Shown here piece after piece: positions 7,486 through 14,922 of a DNA stretch of 60,031 nucleotides (positions are counted from its first letter, which is position 1; each line of letters starts with the position of its first letter). Location: the NCBI RefSeq assembly GCF_004785955.1, contig NZ_SJER01000010.1, positions 1 through 60,031 on the forward strand, in the 5' to 3' direction. A model generated the notes under the pieces. It worked only from the letters and a program-made list of their open reading frames with translations. It had not been told where the DNA came from and searched no databases. Made by a program: the position numbers and the translations under genes. This DNA is from Halostella litorea (GTDB lineage Archaea; Halobacteriota; Halobacteria; Halobacteriales; Natronoarchaeaceae).

Positions 7486-7851
7486 TCAGCGTTCAGGGCC
7501 GTAGATGATTGCTGACCGGCTTTCGTAGCCGCACTCTCGACATTCGAACCACCGTTGGACTTTCGCGCCGTCAGCACTCTTCTGGCCGACGACGACGTCG
7601 TCGTTCGGACACTCTGGACAGGGTAACTCAGGGTGGGGTCGCTTTCGGAGTTCATCGCGAAGCGAGGTAGCTTCTTTCGTCTCGAATCCGCGCGACCACA
7701 CCGGGTAGCCGTCGACGAGGATCGCGGCACGCCACTTGTGGATATACGAGTCCGGCGCTCGGTGAAACACCGCGTGCGCGTTGGTCTCTGTGTTGCGATA
7801 CGCTAGCTTCGGGGTACGGCTCTCACGCGTCCAATTTGTAATTCGTGGCAT
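7486..7851 (-). CDS. Zinc-ribbon plasmid protein of unknown function
   Basis: About 121 residues starting MPRITNWTRESRTPKLAYRN. It has a beta-rich segment (RAAILVDGYPVWSRGFETK), then a zinc ribbon built from CPECPND and CRECGYESRS at the C-terminus. The start at 7851 is chosen because the upstream codons are serine/threonine-rich without conserved character. A related C-terminal zinc ribbon occurs in the gene at 23579-24472. Probably a nucleic-acid-binding backbone protein. Confidence 0.6.
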   Translation of the reverse strand: MPRITNWTRESRTPKLAYRNTETNAHAVFHRAPDSYIHKWRAAILVDGYPVWSRGFETKEATSLRDELRKRPHPELPCPECPNDDVVVGQKSADGAKVQRWFECRECGYESRSAIIYGPER

Positions 7852-7944
7852 GGGTACTGATGCCCCCGCGTTCGGGAGGCTCGCAGTCGCTTGATTCGGG
7901 GATTGACTAGTCTCGCGAGTCGATATCTCGCTTCTCACCATCAC

Positions 7945-7985
7945 TTACCCAACACAGCCAGTCGAACGAACTGGTTGTTGGTTAC
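7945..7985. repeat. Fixed-spacing palindrome, diverged copy 3
   Basis: Arms TTACCCAACA (7945-7954) and TGTTGGTTAC (7976-7985) with a 21 bp spacer; inner bases extend the pairing (CCAGT with ACTGG). It overlaps the stop codon of the gene at 7982-8281. It is imperfect but has the same spacing and position as the other four copies. Confidence 0.6.
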
Positions 7986-8281
7986 TCCTCGAAGAGACAG
8001 CGATCGGATGCATCGTCGCCGGCGAGCGTCTGCTGATCCTCGGTAGTATCGGCGAAGAGGTTCGACTGATCACTCTCGGACGATTGTTCTACCTCCGGAC
8101 GGTCGTCGACGCCGAACTCACTCGCCTCGGGCCGATCGAGCCGTGAATCACGGTCGCGGTGGTCCACGTCCGCACCGAAGTCCTCGAGGGAGGTTTCGAC
8201 GCTCGTCCCGGTCACTTCGAGCTGGCCATCGTCTCCGAAGGCGGTCTGCTGTTGAATCTCGATTTCCGGTCGATTGCTCAT
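7982..8281 (-). CDS. Acidic backbone protein of unknown function
   Basis: About 99 residues starting MSNRPEIEIQQQTAFGDDGQ. It is strongly acidic and rich in Asp/Glu/Ser with little hydrophobic core, so it may be largely disordered. ATG 8281 is preceded by a perfect leader hairpin. It lies within the run of small minus-strand genes; no family is recognised. Confidence 0.55.
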   Translation of the reverse strand: MSNRPEIEIQQQTAFGDDGQLEVTGTSVETSLEDFGADVDHRDRDSRLDRPEASEFGVDDRPEVEQSSESDQSNLFADTTEDQQTLAGDDASDRCLFEE

Positions 8282-8288
8282 GTGAATT

Positions 8289-8318
8289 GAGCCTCCACCC
8301 ACTGGAGGCTCCGAAAAA
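8289..8318 (-). promoter_or_regulatory. Leader stem-loop element (gene starting 8281)
   Basis: T5 tract (8318-8314) then a perfect 9 bp stem GAGCCTCCA (8289-8297 with 8303-8311) with a 5 nt loop, ending 8 nt before the ATG. Confidence 0.65.
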
Positions 8319-8335
8319 CTTCCACGAGCGTTGTC

Positions 8336-8557
8336 TCAGCCCTCTTCTTTGCGGAGTTCGCTGGCTCTGTGTTCGAGACGCCGGAGAATCTGGACCCGAT
8401 TCTGGTGGGTGTTCTCGTAGGCAACGCAGGCCCGCAGCGTCTCCATGTCGTGAATCGTCACGATGCCGGCGTTGAGAAGTCCCGTATTCGATGGTTCGAG
8501 ACGCTGTTCCGGTGATAGGCCGCTCGATTCCGTGGATTGCTCTGAGGAGTTGCTCAC
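8336..8557 (-). CDS. Small helical backbone protein
   Basis: A 73-residue protein starting with GTG 8557 (MSNSSEQSTESSG). The C-terminal two thirds are helical and amphipathic (ETLRACVAYENTHQNRVQIL, then RRLEHRASELRKE), a pattern seen in small DNA-binding or dimerising plasmid proteins. A perfect 8 bp leader hairpin lies immediately upstream. Function unknown. Confidence 0.55.
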   Translation of the reverse strand: MSNSSEQSTESSGLSPEQRLEPSNTGLLNAGIVTIHDMETLRACVAYENTHQNRVQILRRLEHRASELRKEEG

Positions 8558-8562
8558 TGAGT

Positions 8563-8595
8563 GTCGCCTCCGCTCCTGCTGAGGCGACGAAAAAA
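8563..8595 (-). promoter_or_regulatory. Leader stem-loop element (gene starting 8557)
   Basis: T6 tract (8595-8590) then stem GTCGCCTC (8563-8570 with 8581-8588), ending 6 nt before the GTG start. Confidence 0.65.
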
Positions 8596-8704
8596 CAGCG
8601 CCGGACTGAGAATGTCAGAGAGTAGTTTGTGCATCCTCGTTTCGCGTCGTGTGGCGAATAGGCTGAACGCTCAGTACAGGTAGTACACTTATCGCTCGGT
8701 ACAA

Positions 8705-8716
8705 GCTAAATATATA
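8705..8716 (+). promoter_or_regulatory. TATA box for the small membrane gene
   Basis: The AT-rich block ctaaatatataa is centred about 30 nt upstream of ATG 8742. In archaea this spacing gives a transcript that starts at or a few bases before the ATG, so the gene is probably leaderless. This supports 8742 over the in-frame ATG at 8721. Confidence 0.55.
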
Positions 8717-8741
8717 ATGGATGGCGAGCGTAGGACTTGAT

Positions 8742-8993
8742 ATGGCTGACTCCGACAACCTCACTGAATCCGAAATTCGGCGTGCCGTGAGGGAGGAGAT
8801 GTCAAGAGCGGGACGGTCAGTTCTCTCAACTGTCTTTTGGACGATACTGGCAGCATTCACGATCCTCGTTGGCCTTCAAGCGGTTCAAATGGCATTCTAC
8901 ACAACTGGTTTGGCTGTTGTGGCCTTTGCAGCGGTCGGTATACTCGTTACGGGCGCTAGCATCTATCTCCTTTATCTCCTTCACTGGGCCTAG
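8742..8993 (+). CDS. Small two-helix membrane protein
   Basis: An 83-residue protein starting MADSDNLTESEIRRAVREEM. A charged N-terminal helix (about 1-28) is followed by two transmembrane segments (about 30-52 and 55-80). It is on the plus strand against the backbone direction and has its own TATA box, so it may be an inserted single-gene unit. Small haloarchaeal membrane proteins of this type have no assigned function. Confidence 0.6.
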   Translation: MADSDNLTESEIRRAVREEMSRAGRSVLSTVFWTILAAFTILVGLQAVQMAFYTTGLAVVAFAAVGILVTGASIYLLYLLHWA

Positions 8994-9119
8994 CAATAGC
9001 TGATACTACGATTTTTGAATCGACTCGCCCCATTCGCACACACATTGAACAGATAGTTCAGTCAAAACGAGTCGAAATTTGTGGCCTGCCAAATCGTTTT
9101 GTGAGACCCGCTAGACTGC

Positions 9120-9398
9120 TTACTCGTCTTCTTCCTCGGGTTGGATTTGGCGGGCGTCCTCGGCGAGTTTGTAAACGTACGCTCGAAGGATCTCCATGTC
9201 CTCTCGGGCGTCTTCGAGCGTTTTCGCTTTCACCTTGGCTTTGATCTGGTCTTCATCTCGTGTCCCGGTTCCGCGCTTGAGCTTCACGGTCAGCGAGACA
9301 CCGACGTCGCTGCGTTCGACGTATTCCGTTGGTGACGGCCGCTCACTGTTCTCTATCGATTCGACATCCGCACGAGACGGCTGGTTGTGTTCCGACAT
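9120..9398 (-). CDS. Acidic DUF-type backbone protein
   Basis: A 92-residue protein. The centre is a beta-rich charged segment (VGVSLTVKLKRGTGTRDEDQ) followed by an amphipathic helix with alternating Lys/Ala (IKAKVKAKTLEDAREDMEIL). The same kind of domain is common in haloarchaeal plasmid and virus genes without known function. It starts 24 nt after the end of the DUF6166-like gene with no separate leader hairpin, so the two are likely co-transcribed. Confidence 0.6.
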   Translation of the reverse strand: MSEHNQPSRADVESIENSERPSPTEYVERSDVGVSLTVKLKRGTGTRDEDQIKAKVKAKTLEDAREDMEILRAYVYKLAEDARQIQPEEEDE

Positions 9399-9421
9399 AT
9401 GTTACTCTCAGTGATTGGTGC

Positions 9422-9823
9422 TCAGATAGACGGTGCGGCCGCTTCGTCGGATGTCTCGCGAAGGACTGCGTCGATGTCACTGCCGGTGAGTCGCCAGCGC
9501 CCGCCGGGACCAGTGCAATCCAACTGGCTTACGACCTGGTTTTTGAACTCCGTGTATTGCGCTAGCGCAACCTCCTCGTCGTCGGAGTAATCGAGCAGGA
9601 GCGCGAGCGCGAGTTGTGCCGGGCCACTGCCCCCGTATCCCCATTCGAAGCCAGAGGGACTGTGACTCGCCAACTCGAGACTCCGATTTGGAGTGAGCCG
9701 TTCCTGACCGGGCTGTTTCTCCACGATGGCGCGGCCTCGCTGTCGATAGCCGACGTAGACGACGTCACGGTCACTTCTCGGGCGTGTCTGTTCGACTGAT
9801 TGTGAGTCGATAGTTCCACTCAT
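9422..9823 (-). CDS. DUF6166-like protein
   Basis: About 133 residues starting MSGTIDSQSVEQTR. The core YVGYRQRGRAIVEKQPG..., then SPSGFEWGYGGSGPAQLALALLLD, matches what I remember of the haloarchaeal DUF6166 family, in which a GFEWGYGGSGPAQLALA-type segment is the signature. The biochemical role is unknown; the family is found mainly on plasmids and proviruses. ATG 9823 is favoured over 9862 because the leader hairpin lies between them. Confidence 0.7.
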   Translation of the reverse strand: MSGTIDSQSVEQTRPRSDRDVVYVGYRQRGRAIVEKQPGQERLTPNRSLELASHSPSGFEWGYGGSGPAQLALALLLDYSDDEEVALAQYTEFKNQVVSQLDCTGPGGRWRLTGSDIDAVLRETSDEAAAPSI

Positions 9824-9852
9824 CGTTCTATTCGAGGTGTGCTCGTTCGAGC

Positions 9853-9882
9853 ACCCCCGCACCCCTCAGGGGGCGAAAAAAA
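9853..9882 (-). promoter_or_regulatory. Leader stem-loop element (gene starting 9823)
   Basis: T7 tract (9882-9876) then a GCCCCC...GGGGGTGC hairpin (about 9853-9874) with an internal CCCT/AGGG pairing. Same layout as the other leaders. Confidence 0.6.
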
Positions 9883-9928
9883 TGCTCTGCGGTCACTGCA
9901 CCACGGAGCAGCTGGCCGGTTTGTTCCC

Positions 9929-10420
9929 TCAGAAGTGGATGTCCGCCGGCACAATCCAGAGATCGTCACTCTCGTCGAGAATTCGCTCCAACTGGCCTCG
10001 ATGCCGGATGCCGCTGCCATGTTCGTCATACAGGCAGACCGAAGGCCCGTCGTACGCACCGACCTGGTGGAATGCGTGCCGGGCGAGGTCCGCATCGCGC
10101 ATGATCTCCTCGTCGCTGTGTTCGTCGAGTGCCTCCTTCACCCGGTCGAGATTCCGCTGAAACTCCTCTTTCGTGGCTTCCCAGCCGCGTTCGAGCAGCT
10201 CCTCGCCCTCATCGGATTCCACAGAAGCTGCAACCGGGAGATCACCCCAACGGGCCGTTCCAGCGACCGTCGTGTCCTCCTCGTCAAAGCACACGTAGTA
10301 ATCGAAGACAGCACCTGCGTGTGGCACGGCGCCGACGAGTCGATCGAACACCGTCTTTCCGGTGGCGAGCGCATCATCTCGTGTCGATGCCTCAACTAGC
10401 GTGTAAATGACCATGTGCAT
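9929..10420 (-). CDS. Unknown protein with C-terminal LYDExGSGI domain
   Basis: A 163-residue protein. The N-terminus (MHMVIYTLVEASTRDDALAT) is a ferredoxin-like beta-alpha start. The C-terminal 40 residues (SVCLYDEHGSGIRHRGQL, DDLWIVPADIHF) are closely matched in the gene at 23579-24472 (FLYDESGSGIHDEERL, DDVWLVPAI), showing a shared, unnamed module. ATG 10420 is chosen because GAGGTGA lies 6 nt upstream of it. A perfect leader hairpin precedes it by about 55 nt. Confidence 0.6.
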   Translation of the reverse strand: MHMVIYTLVEASTRDDALATGKTVFDRLVGAVPHAGAVFDYYVCFDEEDTTVAGTARWGDLPVAASVESDEGEELLERGWEATKEEFQRNLDRVKEALDEHSDEEIMRDADLARHAFHQVGAYDGPSVCLYDEHGSGIRHRGQLERILDESDDLWIVPADIHF

Positions 10421-10476
10421 CGGTTGTCACCTCGGTCTGCCGACGCACGCGACTCCGCTCCGCATCACTGCTTGGT

Positions 10477-10507
10477 GCGCCGGCACCCATCGCCGGCGCT
10501 CGATAAA
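10477..10507 (-). promoter_or_regulatory. Leader stem-loop element (gene starting 10420)
   Basis: A TTTATCG box (about 10507-10501) then a perfect 8 bp stem GCGCCGGC (10477-10484 with 10492-10499). Here the T-tract is replaced by a TATA-like TTTATC, which hints that the T-rich part of these leaders may be the promoter. Confidence 0.6.
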
Positions 10508-10528
10508 CACCGCCGGAATACGCGCTCG

Positions 10529-10966
10529 CTAGGCGTCGTCTCGTTCCGACCCAGTGATCTCCTCGACGGTGATCGTCAGGTCACCGGTTTCGTAGTCGGC
10601 GTCGAAATCGACCGCGAACGCCGCCGATTCGTACGCTGCGTGGTAGGCGCGGTGGAGTGCGAGTGTTCCAGTCGCTTTGAAGTGGAAGAACGCGGCTGCC
10701 GTGTACGGTTTGCTCGCGGTTTCGATCTGCGATTCGACCGATGCTTGCAGCGCGATCTGCGGCGTATCGGTGTCGATCCCGGCGGCAAAGGCCCGAGCTT
10801 CGTCGACGCTCGCTTGCGAATGCTCGGGCGTCTCGCCAGTAAGAACATTCACCGGGGTCTCTGTCTCCTCGGTGAACAGGACGTCTTCGAACGTCTGCGT
10901 ACCGAGGATTGCCTCGGGGCCTAGCTCACAGTCCTCGAACGAGTCGTCAGTAGATTGCTCGGACAT
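10529..10966 (-). CDS. Conserved acidic backbone protein
   Basis: About 145 residues starting MSEQSTDDSFEDCELGPEAI. A mixed alpha/beta core (ALQASVESQIETASKPYTAA, then FFHFKATGTLALHRAYHAAY) ends in a beta-strand pair (YETGDLTITVEEITG). No enzyme motif is recognised. It resembles the neighbouring gene of unknown function in size and strand. A 16 bp perfect palindromic hairpin begins 11 nt before the ATG. Confidence 0.6.
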   Translation of the reverse strand: MSEQSTDDSFEDCELGPEAILGTQTFEDVLFTEETETPVNVLTGETPEHSQASVDEARAFAAGIDTDTPQIALQASVESQIETASKPYTAAAFFHFKATGTLALHRAYHAAYESAAFAVDFDADYETGDLTITVEEITGSERDDA

Positions 10967-10976
10967 GGTATCACGA

Positions 10977-11014
10977 AGCCCCACGTGGGGCTCAGTCCGT
11001 CAGCCCCCGATAAA
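10977..11014 (-). promoter_or_regulatory. Leader stem-loop element (gene starting 10966)
   Basis: A TTTATCGG box (about 11014-11007) then the perfect palindrome AGCCCCACGTGGGGCT (10977-10992). Confidence 0.6.
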
Positions 11015-11049
11015 CGACTCCTCTTCACCTGCCAAGGGATGATCACCAG

Positions 11050-11430
11050 TTATTCGCCGATCGGGTCGAGTCCGGTCAGATCGGCGTGAAGGACCTCACC
11101 ATTGCGGATGACGTACCGCTTGGCGAGGACCGGAAATCGACACTTCGTATACCCGGCCGTCTGGATGTCGAGTTCCTGGTCGCCATCGATGTACTCCGCG
11201 AGCTGCCGGAGGAACTCGTGGGTCACGATCCCACCGTCATAATCGGGGAGACCGTTCTCACGCGCTTCGTACACCTCGAAGCTATCGTAGCCCCAGATGA
11301 TGAGTTCGCCCTCCTCGTCTACCTCCCAGTTGAGGGTCCCGAAGCAATAGCTCTCACAGAGCTGACGGACTGCTTGTGCGTCCGATACAATCGTGCCGGT
11401 CGACGTCGTCGCTGCTTGGAGTGGTGCCAT
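11050..11430 (-). CDS. Backbone protein of unknown function (parent of two remnants)
   Basis: A 126-residue protein (MAPLQAATTSTGTIVSDAQA...), with a central WEVDEEGELIIWGYDSFEVY strand pair and a C-terminal RYVIRNGEVLHADLTGL segment. Not recognised. It is the complete version of a gene whose 5' part recurs as a broken copy at 13222-13442 and as a leader-only copy at 18594-18680. These repeats mark the joints of the cargo region. Start ATG 11430 follows a leader hairpin. Confidence 0.6.
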   Translation of the reverse strand: MAPLQAATTSTGTIVSDAQAVRQLCESYCFGTLNWEVDEEGELIIWGYDSFEVYEARENGLPDYDGGIVTHEFLRQLAEYIDGDQELDIQTAGYTKCRFPVLAKRYVIRNGEVLHADLTGLDPIGE

Positions 11431-11454
11431 AGGTTGTACTCGAGGGCGCTTTCC

Positions 11455-11483
11455 TACCCCCGCACTCCTCAGGGGGTAACAAA
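11455..11483 (-). promoter_or_regulatory. Leader stem-loop element (gene starting 11430)
   Basis: A TTTGTTA box then a TACCCCC/GGGGGTA stem (11455-11461 with 11472-11478). Diverged versions of this leader are found in the two remnants at about 13423 and 18648. Confidence 0.55.
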
Positions 11484-11744
11484 CGTACTGCGGTTACTGG
11501 GTTCTGGAACGGGACGGTGGATGATTCGCTCCTCTCGAATGTGCGGAAAGCGTTTAGAAGACCTCCCAAGCAAGTACACGCACGTATCGAGATCTGTTGT
11601 GATACCGGCCTTCGGTCTATTGGCCTACGTTCCGAGGGGCAGATATGGGCCTAGAACACTCGCTGAACGAAGCCATCTACACCCTCTTTTCGTGGGTGCG
11701 GGGCAACCGTACTCGGGATAGAGACAAGCTCATGGAACAGATCA
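11484..11744. other. Joint region between backbone and MFS cargo
   Basis: No convincing gene is seen. A 42-residue plus-strand frame (11645-11773, MGLEHSLNEAIYTLFSWVRG...) has plausible composition and converges on the MFS gene, but it could equally be the tail of a lost gene. No terminal repeats of an insertion sequence were found at this joint. Confidence 0.35.
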
Positions 11745-11745
11745 A

Positions 11746-12972
11746 TCACTCATTTGTGAATGTGCGACGTTGAGTTGATTGCCCAGTTTCTGAAAGTGTG
11801 AGAAGGCCGAACGCAGAGATGCCGAGAGCGAGGGCAGCGAGACCGGCGATGAGGAGCGTATCGGTGTAGCCCACAATTGAGGCAACAGCAACGAACACTG
11901 GCGGGCCGAGGGTCGTTCCGAACTGAAGCACGCTCGTTCGGATACTCATGATTCCGCCGCGGAACGCATCGGGCGCGAGTGTATTCAGTGCTGTATCGGT
12001 GATCGGTTCCGCGAATCCCTGCCCGATACCGAAAAGGAACAGTGCGCCGGCAAGGACGGTGATCGAGTGGGCGAGTGCAGCGAGCGTCATCCCGATACCG
12101 TAGGTCACAAAACCGAGTGTGATGAGCCGCGGGGGTGAGAGATGGCGCATGAGACGGGACGACTGTGAGGACGTCACCCCCATCGTCACCGCTGGGAGTC
12201 CGAGCAACAGCCCGATCATCCCAGAAGAAAGGCCGTAGGATTCGTCGAGAATGAACGGGACGACCGTGAGCTGTGCGCCATAGAGAACAAAGAAAATGCC
12301 GAAAATAGCGACGTACAACCCGAGAGCCGTCCGTGTTGGTACCGATTGCGCTGCGTTAGCGACGTACGAGAGTCCGGACGAATCCATGCTACTCTCGGGT
12401 TCAGGGAGAATCACAGAGCCGGCAACGGCGACGACAATACCGAGTGCGAAGCAGACGAACGGCGCGGCCCACGAGAGCAGCGCAAGGCCACCGCCCAGTA
12501 AGGGGTAGCCAGCCGCGCCGATGGCGAGGATTGCCGCGTTCAGTCCAATGAGACGACTCTGCTGTTCCCCCGAGAACAGGTCACCGAGCAGCGTCACGGT
12601 GAGACTCATGATGGCACTGCCAGCGGTTCCCTGCACGACGCGGAGACCGAGAAGCGTTGTGAATCCGTCGACAAACACGACTGCAATGCCACTCACGCCA
12701 AACAAGAATAGCGAAGGGACGAGCACACGTTTGCGACCAACGCGGTCGGCGATGAGACCGATGAACGGTGTGAGAACGATACCGGGCAAGGTAAATGCCG
12801 AGATGAGGAGACTCGCTTGACTCGCCGAGATGTTCCATGCTGCTTGAATCGTCGGCAGTGCTGGGCTGATGAGGGAGACGCCCATCACACTCACGAGCGT
12901 ACTCGCAAAGATGATGAGGACTGTCTGTGATTGCTGGATGTCTGTGAGTGGGTTGGATAGAGCTGTTCTCAT
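11746..12972 (-). CDS. MFS transporter
   Basis: About 408 residues with 12 predicted membrane helices. The family signature between helices 2 and 3 is present (GLIADRVGRKRVLV), and the N-terminal half carries LRVVQGTAGSAI as in drug:proton antiporters (DHA-type). Start MRTALSNPLTD at 12972 is favoured; the frame extends upstream to 13062 without membrane character. The likely role is efflux of a small compound, substrate unknown. It lies between two copies of a backbone gene fragment, so it is probably inserted cargo. Confidence 0.85.
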   Translation of the reverse strand: MRTALSNPLTDIQQSQTVLIIFASTLVSVMGVSLISPALPTIQAAWNISASQASLLISAFTLPGIVLTPFIGLIADRVGRKRVLVPSLFLFGVSGIAVVFVDGFTTLLGLRVVQGTAGSAIMSLTVTLLGDLFSGEQQSRLIGLNAAILAIGAAGYPLLGGGLALLSWAAPFVCFALGIVVAVAGSVILPEPESSMDSSGLSYVANAAQSVPTRTALGLYVAIFGIFFVLYGAQLTVVPFILDESYGLSSGMIGLLLGLPAVTMGVTSSQSSRLMRHLSPPRLITLGFVTYGIGMTLAALAHSITVLAGALFLFGIGQGFAEPITDTALNTLAPDAFRGGIMSIRTSVLQFGTTLGPPVFVAVASIVGYTDTLLIAGLAALALGISAFGLLTLSETGQSTQRRTFTNE

Positions 12973-13221
12973 GGATGTTGTCGTTCGAAATTCGCTTGCC
13001 GATACTACATCGAATAGCGCTGTGTACGGTAGTGGGGCGTGAGTGAGATACCGCCGAGGCAACGGTCAGCGTTATCAGATTCACAATCAGCGTACAGACG
13101 GGCTGACAGAAACTGCGTGCCAACGCAGTTGCACACCCACAGTACCGTACTTTCTCTAGAATTGGTCAGGCTGAGTTTCAAGCTTACGCACTCGCCTTCG
13201 TAGTTGCGGGGCTGTCTTCAC

Positions 13222-13442
13222 GGGCTTCGTACACCTCGAAGCTGGCGTACCCCCAGATGGTGAGTTCGCCGTCTTCGGTCACCTCCCAGTTGAGGGTCCC
13301 GAAACAATAGCTCTCACAGAGCTAACGGACTGCCTGTGAATCCGTCACGATGGCACCGGTCGACGTCGTCGCTGCTTGGAGTGTTGCCATGAGTTGTACC
13401 TGGGGGGTTCTTCTGCCCCTCACCCCCTTCAGGGGTTACAAA
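13222..13442 (-). pseudogene. Broken second copy of the 11050-11430 gene
   Basis: On the minus strand a start at 13390 gives MATLQAATTSTGAIVTDSQA, nearly identical to the intact protein, and then a stop codon replaces a glutamine codon (VR-stop instead of VRQLCES). Similarity continues past the stop to about 13222, where it ends abruptly. The leader hairpin (about 13414-13436) is retained. It marks the far edge of the MFS cargo. Confidence 0.75.
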
Positions 13443-13499
13443 CTCTTCCTCTATGGTGAAGCTGGACAAAGCGCTGCTCGATTGGTCGTGAAGGTAGGA

Positions 13500-13567
13500 T
13501 TCTACGTGGCCGCCGGCGTCCCCCGTGGCAGCTGGTCGAGTGAGGAGACCCACCTGCTCTAGGGGAA
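13500..13567 (-). pseudogene. Fragment of the 18768-18914 small gene
   Basis: Bases 13502-13560 match 18736-18792, including the end of a small protein (LEQVGLLT versus LEQVNLLT). It shows that a longer backbone block was duplicated at this joint, not just one gene. Confidence 0.55.
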
Positions 13568-13867
13568 AACCAATGGTTGTCGATCTCCTCACCGGCGTCA
13601 GGATTGATGCCAGCCTCTTAATGGTCGAGACTTGCTCTCAATGTTCTCACTGCGTATCGCTATTGTCCACTCAGGAGACGCGGCAGGCAATGGACTTCGA
13701 TAACAGGTTTCGTCGTGAGTATCTATCATTCTCCAGCCGTTTAGTGCAGTTCCGTTGCCAAGCGGCTAGCTGCCACTGAATCCGTATGTCGTTATGCTGT
13801 ATCGACCGATTCAGTTCGGTGAATGATTGAGAACAGTGATCTCTTTTTTGCTTCGGTACGTATTGTC
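13568..13867. other. Intergenic region without visible gene
   Basis: About 300 bp between the remnant block and the membrane-protein gene. No reading frame with protein character, no repeat and no clear hairpin was seen. Confidence 0.4.
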
Positions 13868-14149
13868 CTACCTGCGCTCGAGATAAAGTGAGTACATGAT
13901 GATTGCCAATCCAATCGCAACAAGGACGCTATTGATTAGAATTCCCAATTCAAGTGAGACGGAGAGGATTTGATGTGCAATTCCTGCGAGCAGCGCGCCG
14001 AACGTGATAACACCGAACCCGATTCCGAGCGCTCGCAGTGAGTGCGTGCCTGTTCGTCGATATGCCTTGTACGCGATATACGTGATACCGCTCCCCAACA
14101 GCAGGATCACCGTCTTCACGACGACAATGGCCGGTCCTGTCCACATCAT
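13868..14149 (-). CDS. Three-helix membrane protein (DUF7521-like)
   Basis: A 93-residue protein with three predicted transmembrane segments (about 6-28, 38-60, 68-88) and a short basic linker, YRRTGTHSLRAL. It overlaps the winged-helix gene by ATGA, so the two are coupled. The same pair (regulator plus three-helix protein) recurs at 21964-22613, and a similar membrane protein sits at 55977-56318. The partner arrangement suggests a membrane-linked sensor or regulator, which is inference. Confidence 0.75.
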   Translation of the reverse strand: MMWTGPAIVVVKTVILLLGSGITYIAYKAYRRTGTHSLRALGIGFGVITFGALLAGIAHQILSVSLELGILINSVLVAIGLAIIMYSLYLERR

Positions 14150-14523
14150 AACTCATCCCCCATCTTCGACCAAATATCTTCGAGGCGTTCGTCGGGGCTC
14201 CGTGGTGGGCGTTTCACGGCTACCGACAAGTCGTCTTCGTCGTCCATAGAGATGGTCACATTGTCGAAGTCTCGTTCGTATCGCGTAGTTCGACCCCCAC
14301 CAGGATTGATTGTGTCCTGTTCGCGGACGAGGGAGGCTCGACTAAGGAGTTCTAGTTTCCGGTACAACGTCGATTTGGGTATGTCACAGGCGTCGATGAG
14401 TTCGTTCGCGGTCATGGGTTCAGCTGTTTCACGGAGGATAGCTCGACAGTTGGCGTCGTCCAGCGCATCAAGGACATTCTGCAACGATGGAGAGTCCTCA
14501 GATGACGCGGGATCGCTCACCAT
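14146..14523 (-). CDS. Winged-helix transcription regulator
   Basis: A 125-residue protein with a helix-turn-helix domain (about 12-75): LDALDDANCRAILRETAEPM, then ANELIDACDIPKSTLYRKLE. A C-terminal beta hairpin (TTRYERDFDNVTISMDDEDD) follows. It is clearly paralogous to the regulator at 22239-22613. It is translationally coupled to a three-helix membrane protein. Haloarchaeal regulators of this type often control neighbouring transport or stress genes. Confidence 0.8.
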   Translation of the reverse strand: MVSDPASSEDSPSLQNVLDALDDANCRAILRETAEPMTANELIDACDIPKSTLYRKLELLSRASLVREQDTINPGGGRTTRYERDFDNVTISMDDEDDLSVAVKRPPRSPDERLEDIWSKMGDEL

Positions 14524-14637
14524 ACTCTAATTTTGGACGGTATTGGGGATATGGCATCCGATTACAACTCAAACAATGGAGAGTGGACGTAGTCTGGAAC
14601 AGAAATCGGCTCCTCGAGAGTATCAATCGCATCCATC

Positions 14638-14922
14638 TCAAATCTGTCTGACTCCATTCTCAGTGACCTCATAGCGTCCTCGGCCGCGTGAATGGATATA
14701 TCCCTTCTCGTGTAGACGAGCACAGGTTTGATCCACCGTTATCGGATGGCGCTCAGCAGTTTTAGCGATCTCCATGACACCCAGTGGCGATTCCGCGATG
14801 AGTATTTCAAGGATCTCCCGTTCGGTTTCGCGAGTGAGTTCACTCATCACGTCCCTCGCTGAACTGGAGGCGTCCGAACCCTCTCGCATGGCTCCGCTGG
14901 ATCGCTCTTCACGCATAGTCAC
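14638..14922 (-). CDS. Small winged-helix protein in TFB operon
   Basis: A 94-residue protein with one winged helix (about 28-94): TREILEIL-type helix, LGVMEIAKTAERHPITVDQT recognition region and a wing ending GRGRYEVTENG. Its start overlaps the end of the TFB gene by 14 bp, so the two form an operon. It may adjust or report on the same promoter set as the TFB; this is inference from position. Confidence 0.7.
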   Translation of the reverse strand: MTMREERSSGAMREGSDASSSARDVMSELTRETEREILEILIAESPLGVMEIAKTAERHPITVDQTCARLHEKGYIHSRGRGRYEVTENGVRQI